Shown piece after piece: positions 23,113 through 29,401 of a stretch of DNA of 64,000 bases (position 1 is its first letter; every line of letters starts with the position of its first letter). The notes beneath the pieces are model-generated. The model did no database searches, was not told the origin of the DNA, and saw only the letters and a list, made by a program, of their open reading frames with translations. The position numbers were made by a program, and so were the translations under genes. The DNA comes from a virus. The stretch is taken from positions 62,001 to 126,000 of the IMG/VR virus record IMGVR_UViG_3300042868_005134; one strand, 5' to 3'.

Positions 23113-23328
23113 TCAATAACAGTTGTTTCTGATGTCAATGCCCTGTCGGCATAATGAATTTCTACGCTGTGCTTCATGCTCAAAATTGGGCAGTTGTTGC
23201 CAAGTTTCGCCGCAACGAATGCAGGGGTCATAGGGCTTGTAGCCCATGGAGGCCTTCTTTAAGCTGTAGTAGTCCACACTAGAACACCCAGCCAAAAGCA
23301 CCGCAACAGTAGTGATTAAGTATCTCAT
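23113..23328 (-). CDS. Small lipoprotein, first gene of the 14-23 kb operon
   Basis: 71 aa. Signal peptide and lipobox: MRYLITTVAVLLAGCSSVDY (LAGC, Cys 15). The mature part contains CIRCGETW and two further Cys. The ATG is 6 nt after a perfect -10, so the long operon mRNA would begin at this start codon. Function unknown. Confidence 0.75.
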   Translation of the reverse strand: MRYLITTVAVLLAGCSSVDYYSLKKASMGYKPYDPCIRCGETWQQLPNFEHEAQRRNSLCRQGIDIRNNCY

Positions 23329-23334
23329 GTGCTA

Positions 23335-23363
23335 ATTATACATGCTTATAGACAAGTTGTCAA
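23335..23363 (-). promoter_or_regulatory. Consensus sigma70 promoter of the 14-23 kb operon
   Basis: Minus strand TTGACA (23363-23358), 17 bp, TATAAT (23340-23335), then TAGCAC-ATG. It is the only strong promoter seen for about 8.5 kb of overlapping genes. Confidence 0.82.
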
Positions 23364-23365
23364 CA

Positions 23366-23373
23366 GTTAAATA
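23366..23373 (+). promoter_or_regulatory. Late-type box GTTAAATA, 5 nt before ATG
   Basis: GTTAAATA-TGATT-ATG on the plus strand. It sits back to back with the minus-strand sigma70 promoter 23335-23363. Confidence 0.45.
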
Positions 23374-23378
23374 TGATT

Positions 23379-23552
23379 ATGAGCAACCAAACCAAAGAAC
23401 AAGAAGTCCAGGGTTTTCTAATGAAGATTCTCAATCACACGGGCAAACTGTACACTTTGGGCCTCATGATGGGCATTTTGACTAGACTGAGTAAGTCAGA
23501 CTACAACCTATATCAAGAGCTCAAACAGCGTAGTCAAGACATCAATAAATGA
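23379..23552 (+). CDS. Small helical protein, 57 aa
   Basis: MSNQTKEQEVQGFLMKILNH and a Leu/Met-rich middle (LYTLGLMMGILTRL) that could be an amphipathic or membrane helix. ATG 23379 chosen for its 5-nt distance to the late-type box; ATG 23373 (adding Met-Ile) is an alternative. Function unknown. Confidence 0.55.
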   Translation: MSNQTKEQEVQGFLMKILNHTGKLYTLGLMMGILTRLSKSDYNLYQELKQRSQDINK

Positions 23553-23745
23553 CTAGATGAGCCCCGTAGCGTAACAATAGCCAAGTCAACTGCCGACAGG
23601 GCTCACACTCAATACGCCAAGTCCAATAACTATCTCCCACATAGACATAGGCGCCGGGACACATAACAATTGAATTGATTTGACAATAATGATAGATTTC
23701 ATCAATAACAGGATTGTTACTGGCAACGGTTACACATATACGCAT
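23542..23745 (-). CDS. Probable LRW-like small protein
   Basis: 67 aa. IDEIYHYCQINSIVMCPGAY and GDSYWTWRIECE recall the WC helix and middle of the LRW family. The end TWLLLRYGAHLVIY is a variant of WF-x-LRW. Converges with the 57-aa gene (11-bp overlap). No clear promoter, so moderate confidence. Confidence 0.5.
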   Translation of the reverse strand: MRICVTVASNNPVIDEIYHYCQINSIVMCPGAYVYVGDSYWTWRIECEPCRQLTWLLLRYGAHLVIY

Positions 23746-23764
23746 AGTAGCTGTATTTACAAAG

Positions 23765-24081
23765 AGACCCCGCTGCGCACCGGTTTGAACGCATGTAGTA
23801 GCAATCTATATAGTGAAGATTCGTATAGTGTCTAGAACTCATATAGCAGTAGTCTATATAGTGTAGAGATACACGGGCACTACGCTGACACATGCCAAGG
23901 CTGCGAAGCAGCCAGCGCCTGGCAGCGTTTTTGAGCACCTTATACACACAGTCAAACAGAGTACACACACAGCGCACAAAAGACCCCGCTGTGAGGTTCT
24001 GCTCGAACTAACACTACACGCACAGAGACCCCGCTGCGCGACCCGGGGTCCTCACACTATACAGCATGATAGACCCCGCTG
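23765..24081. repeat. Four direct repeats AGACCCCGCTG
   Basis: Exact copies at 23765-23775, 23981-23991, 24026-24036 and 24071-24081. The last three are spaced exactly 45 bp apart. The third is part of a GACCCC...GGGGTC inverted repeat. The region has no credible gene and lies beside the DnaA-box cluster, so these may be protein-binding iterons. Confidence 0.7.
23883..23932 (+). terminator. Nested hairpin followed by T5
   Basis: TGCCA-a-GGCTGC-GAA-GCAGCC-agcgcc-TGGCA, then GCG and TTTTT. Reads as a rho-independent terminator on the plus strand, though no strong upstream plus-strand gene besides the 57-aa one is seen. Confidence 0.55.
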
Positions 24082-24547
24082 TAGCTATCTAGGATTGAGC
24101 ACTGTGGCGGCATGATTAGAGTATTTGAACTATGCCTCTCTGCCCCACCGTGTTGAAAAATTTTTAACTCTAAGCCGCGGTATTCTGATTCGCGAAAGTG
24201 ACATGTATTCTAGAATCAGTCACACAAAATCACACTTTCTCACACTTTTAGACACTTTTTGGTCCCACCAACCGCACTCGTTGACTCTATACGCAAGGTG
24301 GTGGTAGTCTAGTTGCACTAGATCGCACTATAGAAGAATATAATTCACTATAGACAACTATAATTCAGTATAAAGCACTCTAATTCATATGCCAGTAGGG
24401 TGTCCACTGACTCAAACTGTCTTATACAGTGTTCAACCCAACACTACAGTAGAGTACTGTATACGCTGTAGTCACTATATAGACCTTTCACACTATATAG
24501 AATACTCTCGCACTGTGTGATATATACACTATACAAGGACTTACTAT
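24082..24547. other. Gene-poor AT-rich region with palindromes and iterons
   Basis: No credible CDS. It holds CCACCAACC...GGTGGTGG inverted repeats (24257-24304) and several TATATAG/CACTATA words. Three TATAATTCA-type words start at exactly 24339, 24359 and 24379 (20-bp period, third copy TCTAATTCA). Such helical-phase AT repeats are typical of origin iterons or unwinding elements. Interpretation is inference. Confidence 0.55.
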
Positions 24548-24754
24548 ATGCGCTTTGAACCACTTGCTCACTTGACTTACTCAACTCATCAGGTATTCTT
24601 ATCAAGAGAACTGGAGAGGGGCCATATACACTGTTTCAAGTATGATGACAATCGCTGTGATTATCAAGTATTTGAGCCCCGGGATTGGGACGCGGGAAGT
24701 CATTATGTTCTCGAGGCGCTTCCCAAATGGGGATGGGGTTTTGTAGAGGATTAA
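24548..24754 (+). CDS. Hypothetical protein between iterons and DnaA boxes
   Basis: 68 aa. HIHCFKYDDNRCDYQVFEPR and YVLEALPKWGWGFVED; AAGGACTTACTAT precedes the ATG. Position inside the candidate origin makes it worth testing as an origin-binding or regulatory protein, but the sequence shows no known DNA-binding motif. Confidence 0.6.
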   Translation: MRFEPLAHLTYSTHQVFLSRELERGHIHCFKYDDNRCDYQVFEPRDWDAGSHYVLEALPKWGWGFVED

Positions 24755-24759
24755 TATTA

Positions 24760-24889
24760 TGTGGATAACCGTGTGGACAACCTTTATCCACAAGTTATTC
24801 AACTGTTATCCACATGTGAGCAAGCTGTGGATAACTTGAGTTTTAAATTTCTGCCCCAAATCCAAATAGTTATCCACAGCTTATCCACA
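24760..24889. other. Cluster of seven DnaA boxes (candidate origin)
   Basis: TTATCCACA/TGTGGATAA at 24760-24768 (-), 24784-24792 (+), 24806-24814 (+), 24826-24834 (-), 24870-24878 (+) and 24881-24889 (+), all matching the consensus 9-mer. A one-mismatch box TGTGGACAA is at 24772-24780. A perfect 9-mer is expected about once per 130 kb per strand, so six in 130 bp is not chance. Strong evidence for host DnaA binding; origin function is inference. Confidence 0.88.
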
Positions 24890-24944
24890 TAGCTACGCTC
24901 GCCCGCAGTCGCCGTCCACCCCCACTATGTTCGAACATGTCATT

Positions 24945-24973
24945 ATTATAACACGTTTTGAGCATTCAGTCAA
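24945..24973 (-). promoter_or_regulatory. Sigma70 promoter firing into the DnaA-box cluster
   Basis: Minus strand TTGACT (24973-24968), 17 bp, TATAAT (24950-24945). Downstream there is only a 16-codon frame, then the DnaA boxes. It is divergent from the plus-strand promoter at 25018. It could supply a replication primer or transcriptional activation of the origin. Confidence 0.7.
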
Positions 24974-25017
24974 CTCGATCGCAAAGACCCTGATCGCAGT
25001 GTGGGTATCTTTTTGAG

Positions 25018-25046
25018 TTGACTGTTTGGCTCTTTTGCAGTATAAT
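25018..25046 (+). promoter_or_regulatory. Sigma70 early promoter
   Basis: TTGACT (25018-25023), 17 bp, TATAAT (25041-25046). First of the rightward early array. Confidence 0.8.
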
Positions 25047-25066
25047 TAGTTTTTAAGGGAGCTAAA

Positions 25067-25207
25067 ATGCAAACATACAAACAGCAACTCGACATCGCCA
25101 TGCTACAATTACAAGCATTAATTGACGAAGAATTTGAGTACAACGAAAGTATACAAGACGCTTTTAATGCGCTCGCTTGTGCGCTAGACGAAGTTGTTGC
25201 GGAATAA
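25067..25207 (+). CDS. Small early protein, 46 aa
   Basis: MQTYKQQLDIAMLQLQALID..., an acidic amphipathic helix protein. Preceded by AAGGGAGCTAAA 5 nt from the ATG and a strong promoter. First gene of the early region; such proteins are often host-takeover factors. No specific function recognised. Confidence 0.72.
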   Translation: MQTYKQQLDIAMLQLQALIDEEFEYNESIQDAFNALACALDEVVAE

Positions 25208-25230
25208 CAACATGCGAATGCGGGGCCCGG

Positions 25231-25259
25231 TTGACATTTTGGCTAGACCTTGCTATAAT
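25231..25259 (+). promoter_or_regulatory. Consensus sigma70 early promoter, leaderless geometry
   Basis: TTGACA, 17 bp, TATAAT (25254-25259), then ACACAC-ATG (25266). +1 is predicted at or next to the start codon. Confidence 0.82.
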
Positions 25260-25265
25260 ACACAC

Positions 25266-25595
25266 ATGACAAAGACAAAACGAACAGCAAGAAGCGACAG
25301 CAACTACGTGATCTACGCTATGACTAGCGAGCGTGGGGACTCATACGTGGGCTTGACACGCAAGGGCTCAGTCACAGTGAACAAGGCAGTACTAGAGCGC
25401 TGGCGCAAGCACAAGAGCCGAGCACGTAACGAGAACCGCATGTGGGCTCTCTATGTGTATCTCAAGACTGGCGGGCTTGACATGACTTGGACGCACACTG
25501 TCATAGACGTCATACGTGGCCGCAAAGAGGCTTATGCCTACGAGCGCGAGCTGGTCAAAATGATAGAGCCCGAGCTCAACGACCAGTACTTGTAA
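25266..25595 (+). CDS. GIY-YIG endonuclease-like protein, predicted leaderless
   Basis: 109 aa from ATG 25266. The frame is open upstream, but the promoter lies inside that extension. NYVIYAMTSERGDSYVGLT is the GIY-YIG core (here VIY...YVG), followed by RWRKHKSRARNENRMWALY with the conserved Arg/His and the catalytic Glu candidate in RKEAYAYERELV. Short single-domain form, possibly a homing or host-genome nuclease. Confidence 0.78.
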   Translation: MTKTKRTARSDSNYVIYAMTSERGDSYVGLTRKGSVTVNKAVLERWRKHKSRARNENRMWALYVYLKTGGLDMTWTHTVIDVIRGRKEAYAYERELVKMIEPELNDQYL

Positions 25596-25606
25596 AAGCC
25601 TTATGG

Positions 25607-25635
25607 TTGACAGGGTCTCGGAATCCTGTTATAAT
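25607..25635 (+). promoter_or_regulatory. Consensus sigma70 early promoter
   Basis: TTGACA (25607-25612), 17 bp, TATAAT (25630-25635); followed by leader with AAGGAGCGAAA. Confidence 0.85.
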
Positions 25636-25669
25636 TAAGGCTACAGTAAACAACTAAGGAGCGAAACTT

Positions 25670-25879
25670 ATGCGTGAAATGACTAGCAAACTGATTGCAA
25701 TGATGGACGAAGGCCTCATCAGTGCAGAAGCTGTGGCAGAGATGGCCCTGGCTTACATGAGCGAAGATGACGTGGCAGAGATGATGCGAGCTAACGACAT
25801 CCTCCTGGACGAAGAAGACGAGGATGACGGACAGCCCGACGAAGCCCAGGAGTGGGAATCTTTTGACGCAGACTGCTAA
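25670..25879 (+). CDS. Acidic early protein, 69 aa
   Basis: MREMTSKLIAMMDEGLISAE with repeated EDDVAEMM segments and an Asp/Glu tail (LLDEEDEDDG). Ribosome site GGAGCGAA at 25658-25665. No function recognised; strong acidity suggests DNA mimicry or protein binding (speculative). Confidence 0.75.
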   Translation: MREMTSKLIAMMDEGLISAEAVAEMALAYMSEDDVAEMMRANDILLDEEDEDDGQPDEAQEWESFDADC

Positions 25880-25889
25880 GGAGATGGCT

Positions 25890-26033
25890 ATGCAAGCATG
25901 GGACGTCTTACGCAATGGCAAGATCATTGACACTGTATTCTACGACAAGGACTGTACACTGTGGTATGTGCGCCAGGGGCTCATTGAGCACGATGGCTAC
26001 CCGGTTGACATTGTAGTCCAAAAGGCAGTATAA
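25890..26033 (+). CDS. Small early protein, 47 aa
   Basis: ATG 25890 has AAGGAG 6 nt upstream; the in-frame extension to 25824 would overlap the previous gene. KIIDTVFYDKDCTLWYVRQG suggests a compact beta fold. The last codons hold the next promoter: the stop TAA lies inside TATAAT. Confidence 0.7.
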   Translation: MQAWDVLRNGKIIDTVFYDKDCTLWYVRQGLIEHDGYPVDIVVQKAV

Positions 26034-26034
26034 T
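26005..26034 (+). promoter_or_regulatory. Sigma70 promoter inside the 3' end of the preceding gene
   Basis: TTGACA (26005-26010), 18 bp, TATAAT (26029-26034). The stop codon of the 47-aa gene is 26031-26033, within the -10. Confidence 0.82.
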
Positions 26035-26061
26035 ATACACTTACACACACTAGGAGCGCAT

Positions 26062-26346
26062 ATGAAAGTCAATCACACACTGTACATCTACAAGGCAGAC
26101 AAGCGGTGCAAAAGCGGTGAACGTCTGTTGTCAACCACTGTATGGCAGAACAGAGATGCCGCTGAGATGGCTCGTGAGGTGCGTGAGTTAGAGTACCAAA
26201 CGTGGCCCAAGCGGCAGGGCTACCGCATGGAGTTTGTGCCCACAATGAAGACTGTGAAGAACTTGATGACGGGTGTGGAGATAGAGATAGCACATGACAC
26301 TCCTCGCAGTTGCGACCCATCAAGCGAACTCTACTGGAGCATGTGA
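26062..26346 (+). CDS. Hypothetical early protein, 94 aa
   Basis: MKVNHTLYIYKADKRCKSGE starts an alpha/beta protein with VRELEYQTWPKRQGYRMEFV in the middle, similar in layout to the following 66-aa gene product (AELQRYHPAMRFTL), so the two may be related. Preceded by TAGGAGCGCAT. Confidence 0.72.
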   Translation: MKVNHTLYIYKADKRCKSGERLLSTTVWQNRDAAEMAREVRELEYQTWPKRQGYRMEFVPTMKTVKNLMTGVEIEIAHDTPRSCDPSSELYWSM

Positions 26347-26546
26347 TGGTCAAATGGGAATGTCAGATGTTCTACAAGGACAAGCTCTATTCAGGACACT
26401 ATTGGACTGATGAGCTTAGTCTGGCCCGTGCCCGCAGAAAGGTTGCGGAATTACAACGATATCATCCTGCCATGCGATTCACATTGACTGATTGGCAAAA
26501 AGGCAGTATAATTGACTTACGCAAACAAACAAAGGAGCTGGCATGA
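26346..26546 (+). CDS. Hypothetical early protein, 66 aa
   Basis: Starts at ATG 26346 (MVKWECQMFYKDKLYSGHYW), overlapping the previous stop (TGATG). RARRKVAELQRYHPAMRFTL parallels the preceding protein. Its 3' end contains the next promoter. Confidence 0.7.
   Translation: MVKWECQMFYKDKLYSGHYWTDELSLARARRKVAELQRYHPAMRFTLTDWQKGSIIDLRKQTKELA
26484..26512 (+). promoter_or_regulatory. Sigma70 promoter inside coding sequence
   Basis: TTGACT (26484-26489), 17 bp, TATAAT (26507-26512), fully within the 66-aa gene. Confidence 0.78.
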
Positions 26547-26923
26547 CACGCTATTACGACACACTGGCAGAATTTGAAAGAGACGGCTATGACATCATCG
26601 TGGACAAAAGCTATGAAGACCTCAACCCTCGCGACTGCTTCGACGACTCAGTCTGTGACATTGACGAGATCATCAAGGACATCGATCGCGGCCACCTCGA
26701 ATGGTTCATGCTCAGGGTCCGGGTACTGGTCGAGGGACTTGAGTTGGGCTCAGCTTACCTCGGCGGATGCTTATACGAGGACCCCCGAGAGATCCTTACT
26801 GACGGGACTGCCGAGGACTTCATTGCTGAGGCGATGGTAGAGGCCAAGAGCCAAGTGTACAGACTGAGCCGCAAGTTCACTGAGTTGAGCTATGCTGTGG
26901 ATCGTGAAGGTGTCACGGTATAA
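26543..26923 (+). CDS. Hypothetical early protein, 126 aa
   Basis: Acidic alpha/beta protein: YYDTLAEFERDGYDIIVDKS, then LGSAYLGGCLYEDPREIL. ATGA overlap with the upstream gene and AAGGAGCTGGC ribosome site. No family recognised. Confidence 0.7.
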   Translation: MTRYYDTLAEFERDGYDIIVDKSYEDLNPRDCFDDSVCDIDEIIKDIDRGHLEWFMLRVRVLVEGLELGSAYLGGCLYEDPREILTDGTAEDFIAEAMVEAKSQVYRLSRKFTELSYAVDREGVTV

Positions 26924-26950
26924 CCCTGACAGCAGTAGGGTCTTTGCTTT
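26923..26950 (+). terminator. Weak terminator hairpin
   Basis: ACCCTgacagcagtAGGGT, then CTTTGCTTTTT. Short stem; likely partial termination before the next promoter. Confidence 0.45.
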
Positions 26951-26955
26951 TTGAG

Positions 26956-26984
26956 TTGACACTCTGCCCAAAAGGCAGTATAAT
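26956..26984 (+). promoter_or_regulatory. Consensus sigma70 early promoter
   Basis: TTGACA (26956-26961), 17 bp, TATAAT (26979-26984). Confidence 0.85.
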
Positions 26985-27013
26985 AAACACTTAAACAGCA
27001 AAAAGGAAACGCA

Positions 27014-27274
27014 ATGTCTACAGTGTATAACGCAAACACAGCAAAAGCTAAAGTAATTTATTACAAAGACAAAGAGACATACAAGATTATCTTTGCTTTT
27101 AATGTACACAAAAAAGTAAAAGATAACGGGGACATTGTACACATGTTCCCTACACAAGCAAAATGCGCTTATGTAAGCGGAGATATTAACTACGAGACAC
27201 TACAAGCAGACAAAGAGCGCATTATAGAGCAAGCTAAAAAAACAATGCGCACAAACAGCGTGGAGTTTGTATAA
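27014..27274 (+). CDS. Hypothetical early protein, 86 aa
   Basis: Lys-rich, A/T-rich codons compared with neighbours (VIYYKDKETYKIIFAFNVHK). C-terminal helix LQADKERIIEQAKKTMR. AAAAGGAAACGCA ribosome site; own promoter and terminator make it monocistronic. Confidence 0.75.
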   Translation: MSTVYNANTAKAKVIYYKDKETYKIIFAFNVHKKVKDNGDIVHMFPTQAKCAYVSGDINYETLQADKERIIEQAKKTMRTNSVEFV

Positions 27275-27280
27275 CCCTTC

Positions 27281-27298
27281 AGCCCGTAAGGGCTTTTT
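27281..27298 (+). terminator. Rho-independent terminator
   Basis: AGCCC-GTAA-GGGCT followed by TTTTT, six bases after the upstream stop. Confidence 0.85.
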
Positions 27299-27307
27299 AT
27301 AGCACAC

Positions 27308-27336
27308 TTGACATTTTGACTAGAGTGCGCTATAAT
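27308..27336 (+). promoter_or_regulatory. Consensus sigma70 early promoter
   Basis: TTGACA (27308-27313), 17 bp, TATAAT (27331-27336). The spacer TTTTGACTAGAGTGCGC resembles that of promoter 25231. Confidence 0.85.
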
Positions 27337-27365
27337 AAGTTTTTAACAAGCACTAGGAGCGAACT

Positions 27366-27767
27366 ATGCAAATCTTTACTACACTACACACCGACGGCAT
27401 GGGCTATTGGAGTCGCACTGCTACAGCAGTAGACATTACCAAATTGGACTTGCAGTACATTAACAACGAGAGAGACTTCGGCGAGCTGTGTGTATACTTT
27501 ACAACAGACGAGCTGGGATGCAATTGCTGGGAAACTGAAGTTGACGGTCTCATTTACACAGACAAACTGTTTATGACTGAGCTACGTGCTTATTTGCAAA
27601 CAATTGGTTTCTCTGAAGCAGAAGCCGACGACGTTAGCTACAGCGAGCAGGGCATGCAGGGAGACGAGTACGTTAGCTGTGACGTGGGAGCTGTGTTTAT
27701 AGCGGGCTTGGAGCGTTTGGACCCTGCGCATGTTGCAGCAGTATACAAGGAGTGCGAGGATGTTTAA
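27366..27767 (+). CDS. Hypothetical early protein, 133 aa
   Basis: MQIFTTLHTDGMGYWSRTAT starts a beta-rich protein with a Cys-containing region (TTDELGCNCWETEVDG). GGAGCGAA leader at 27356-27363. No function recognised. Confidence 0.74.
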   Translation: MQIFTTLHTDGMGYWSRTATAVDITKLDLQYINNERDFGELCVYFTTDELGCNCWETEVDGLIYTDKLFMTELRAYLQTIGFSEAEADDVSYSEQGMQGDEYVSCDVGAVFIAGLERLDPAHVAAVYKECEDV

Positions 27768-27945
27768 CGACAAGCAAAACAAACTGATGCTGGCGGCTGT
27801 CGAAGCATTACACAAAGCAGACGCATTAATGCAAGAGGCACTAGGTGCCAGCGACGAGTGCTACGACTTACACTGCGGCATCGAAAGCATGGCCGACGAC
27901 CTGCTTGAGCTTATACAAGAGAACAACCCTGCGGAGATGGAATGA
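27760..27945 (+). CDS. Hypothetical helical protein, 61 aa
   Basis: ATG 27760 overlaps the previous gene's end; AAGGAGTGCGAGG is the ribosome site. MFNDKQNKLMLAAVEALHKA, then ECYDLHCGIESMADDLLELI. Probably a small helical bundle. Confidence 0.68.
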   Translation: MFNDKQNKLMLAAVEALHKADALMQEALGASDECYDLHCGIESMADDLLELIQENNPAEME

Positions 27946-28178
27946 CACGTACACAAATAGACGAGGCACTACAGTGGGCGGGCGCTGCAGCAATCATTGC
28001 GGGCCATGTGCTTAACGCTGTAGGGCCCAGCATGTACCCCTACAATATTGCTGTGTTCGCTGTGGGCACAGTACTATTTTTGACGTGGGCCGCGCGAGTG
28101 CGCAATGTACCGCAGGCCGTTGTCAACGTTGTAGCATTGACCATTGGGCTAGTAGGGTTATACAACGCATACAGTTGA
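27942..28178 (+). CDS. Small polytopic membrane protein
   Basis: 78 aa with three hydrophobic segments (AGAAAIIAGHVLNAVG; IAVFAVGTVLFLTWAA; VVALTIGLVGLYNAY). It resembles short inner-membrane sugar-transporter-like phage proteins. The stop TGA lies within the next -35 TTGACA. Confidence 0.75.
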   Translation: MTRTQIDEALQWAGAAAIIAGHVLNAVGPSMYPYNIAVFAVGTVLFLTWAARVRNVPQAVVNVVALTIGLVGLYNAYS

Positions 28179-28203
28179 CATTTTGGGCAGGGCCTGTTAT
28201 AAT
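28175..28203 (+). promoter_or_regulatory. Consensus promoter; -35 overlaps upstream stop
   Basis: TTGACA (28175-28180) contains the stop TGA of 27942-28178; 17 bp; TATAAT (28198-28203). Confidence 0.85.
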
Positions 28204-28230
28204 ACATACATAGCAACAAAGGAGCACACG

Positions 28231-28386
28231 ATGAGAGACGTAATACTAGCAAAGCTGGCAGAGGTAGAAGACTTGCTACAGGCTGCAACGCTGGACGGCG
28301 AGAGCTTGACAGAGATGGCGTGCTTTAGCGAACTAGAAGGTGCGCTTAACACACTAGTACAAGCGGTTGACTACTACGTAGATTGA
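28231..28386 (+). CDS. Small early helical protein, 51 aa
   Basis: ATG 28231 after AAGGAGCACACG. MRDVILAKLAEVEDLLQAAT, then FSELEGALNTLVQAVDYY. Promoter 28367-28395 begins inside its last codons. Confidence 0.68.
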   Translation: MRDVILAKLAEVEDLLQAATLDGESLTEMACFSELEGALNTLVQAVDYYVD

Positions 28387-28395
28387 TGCTATAAT
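28367..28395 (+). promoter_or_regulatory. Sigma70 promoter inside 3' coding end
   Basis: TTGACT (28367-28372), 17 bp, TATAAT (28390-28395). Confidence 0.8.
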
Positions 28396-28421
28396 TAAGA
28401 CTTATTAACAAGGAGCGAACC

Positions 28422-28688
28422 ATGTTAGACATTAGTAAAATTGCCAAAGTGTACAGCGGCAAGCTGGGCACCTGTATGTGCGGATGCGCCGGCAAGTACA
28501 GCTACACGGCAGAAGGTGCTGTGTCAGACAACCCGGGCTATGACGTAAGCGACAGCGTGAACGAGCGCAGTGTACGCATTATCGCTGGCAAGGTCATTGG
28601 CAATGCCAATGCAGTCAACGACGGCAACTTTGTTTATGTAGAGGATGGCAATCGCATCCGTGTTGTTTATTTTAAGGAGCAAGCATGA
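28422..28688 (+). CDS. Cys-rich early protein, 88 aa
   Basis: GKLGTCMCGCAGKYSYTAEG contains three closely spaced Cys (CxCxC) that may bind metal. The rest is beta-rich with VRIIAGKVIGNANAVND. GGAGCGAA leader at 28412-28419. The motif recurs in small phage proteins but no function is known. Confidence 0.74.
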   Translation: MLDISKIAKVYSGKLGTCMCGCAGKYSYTAEGAVSDNPGYDVSDSVNERSVRIIAGKVIGNANAVNDGNFVYVEDGNRIRVVYFKEQA

Positions 28689-28939
28689 AAGTATCCCAAC
28701 TCATAGAGCAGTTGCAGGACATGAATCCCGAAGCAGACGTACACTTTGCCTATAACTATGGCGACCACTGGCGTACAGAGGTAGCCCCTAGTGTAGGCCG
28801 TGTTGACGAGGGTGCAGTAGTCTACAGCGAGTACCACCGCATGGACAAGATACTTGACGCTGACGGCGACTGCGAGTTTGACGATGACGGCAATGAAGTT
28901 GTCGATGAGTCCACACGCCGCGTAGTGGTATTGAGTTGA
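28685..28939 (+). CDS. Conserved small phage protein (MKVSQLIEQLQ type)
   Basis: 84 aa. The N-terminal MKVSQLIEQLQDMNPEADVH is a widespread phage small-protein signature; the end is acidic (ADGDCEFDDDGNEVV). ATGA overlap with the upstream gene. Stop TGA lies inside the next -35. Confidence 0.74.
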   Translation: MKVSQLIEQLQDMNPEADVHFAYNYGDHWRTEVAPSVGRVDEGAVVYSEYHRMDKILDADGDCEFDDDGNEVVDESTRRVVVLS

Positions 28940-28964
28940 CATAGTGAGCAAGTGAACGTATACT
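28936..28964 (+). promoter_or_regulatory. Sigma70 promoter; -35 overlaps upstream stop
   Basis: TTGACA (28936-28941) contains the TGA stop; 17 bp; TATACT (28959-28964). Confidence 0.8.
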
Positions 28965-28992
28965 ATAGACTAAGTTAACAAAAGGAGCAGAG

Positions 28993-29247
28993 ATGATTAC
29001 AGCAGACACACTTGAAGCATTGACTACATACAGCCCACAGTTCCTAACTCGTGCGGCACAGAACGCAGGATACAAGGGCCCGGAGTTCAGCTCTTGTAAG
29101 TTCATTGGCATTACCAATGGTGGTCAGTTCTGCTACACTGCTGTCTTTCATGTGAAAGGCGGCACTGACAGCACAAAGATCTTCTTGTCCTATGACCATG
29201 CTGAGGACAAGGTTATTGCTGACTACCATTTGACAGAGTTGGCATAA
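28993..29247 (+). CDS. Hypothetical early protein, 84 aa
   Basis: MITADTLEALTTYSPQFLTR then a beta meander (FCYTAVFHVKGGTDSTKIFL). AAAGGAGCAGAG precedes the ATG. Promoter 29230 starts inside its last codons. Confidence 0.72.
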   Translation: MITADTLEALTTYSPQFLTRAAQNAGYKGPEFSSCKFIGITNGGQFCYTAVFHVKGGTDSTKIFLSYDHAEDKVIADYHLTELA

Positions 29248-29258
29248 GGCGTTATAAT
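29230..29258 (+). promoter_or_regulatory. Consensus promoter of an RNA without ORF
   Basis: TTGACA (29230-29235), 17 bp, TATAAT (29253-29258). The -35 lies in the 3' end of the previous gene; the transcript carries no CDS before the next promoter at 29442. Confidence 0.85.
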
Positions 29259-29264
29259 TGAAGC

Positions 29265-29401
29265 ATATTAAGTAAAAAGGTTACCTACACCGTTAGGGAC
29301 TGTAAGAGAGGAGCACAGAGGGCACTCTACGCAATCTTACAGTCCATGAAATAGGGCAATAATGCCTGGAGACGCGGCGGAGTATGTAGGAAGTAATGAC
29401 C
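29265..29401 (+). ncRNA. Orphan structured RNA A
   Basis: No ORF of note. GGACTGTAAGA (29297-29307) pairs perfectly with TCTTACAGTCC (29335-29345). An outer helix CCTACA (29284-29289)/TGTAGG (29385-29390) is extended by GGTTA/TAA-tg-ACC. GGCA-ATAA-TGCC forms a further hairpin. The closed multi-helix layout and own consensus promoter support a stable RNA. No match to tmRNA, 6S or RNase P RNA recognised. Confidence 0.68.

Noticed and set aside
23717-23977. 86-aa minus-strand ORF rich in Tyr/Cys
   Set aside because: Composed of the TATATAG/CACACA repeats of the noncoding region; biased composition, no start signals.
23765-24081. AGACCCCGCTG repeats as a CRISPR array
   Set aside because: Only 11 bp, four copies, one irregular spacing, no cas genes.
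24125-24307. 60-aa plus-strand ORF
   Set aside because: No ribosome site, composition like the surrounding repeats; runs through palindromes.
24325-24360. CACTATAG words resembling T7 promoters
   Set aside because: Only the 3' part matches and no phage-type RNA polymerase gene is present in the window; better explained as 20-bp iterons.
24602-24802. 66-aa hydrophobic minus-strand ORF downstream of the inward promoter
   Set aside because: Antisense of 24548-24754 and of DnaA boxes; no ribosome site, so the promoter is more likely for RNA or origin activation.
29265-29401. RNase P RNA, tmRNA or 6S RNA identity for RNA A
   Set aside because: No conserved RNase P core (GAGGAAAGTCC), no tRNA-like domain or tag ORF, no long single-hairpin bubble.
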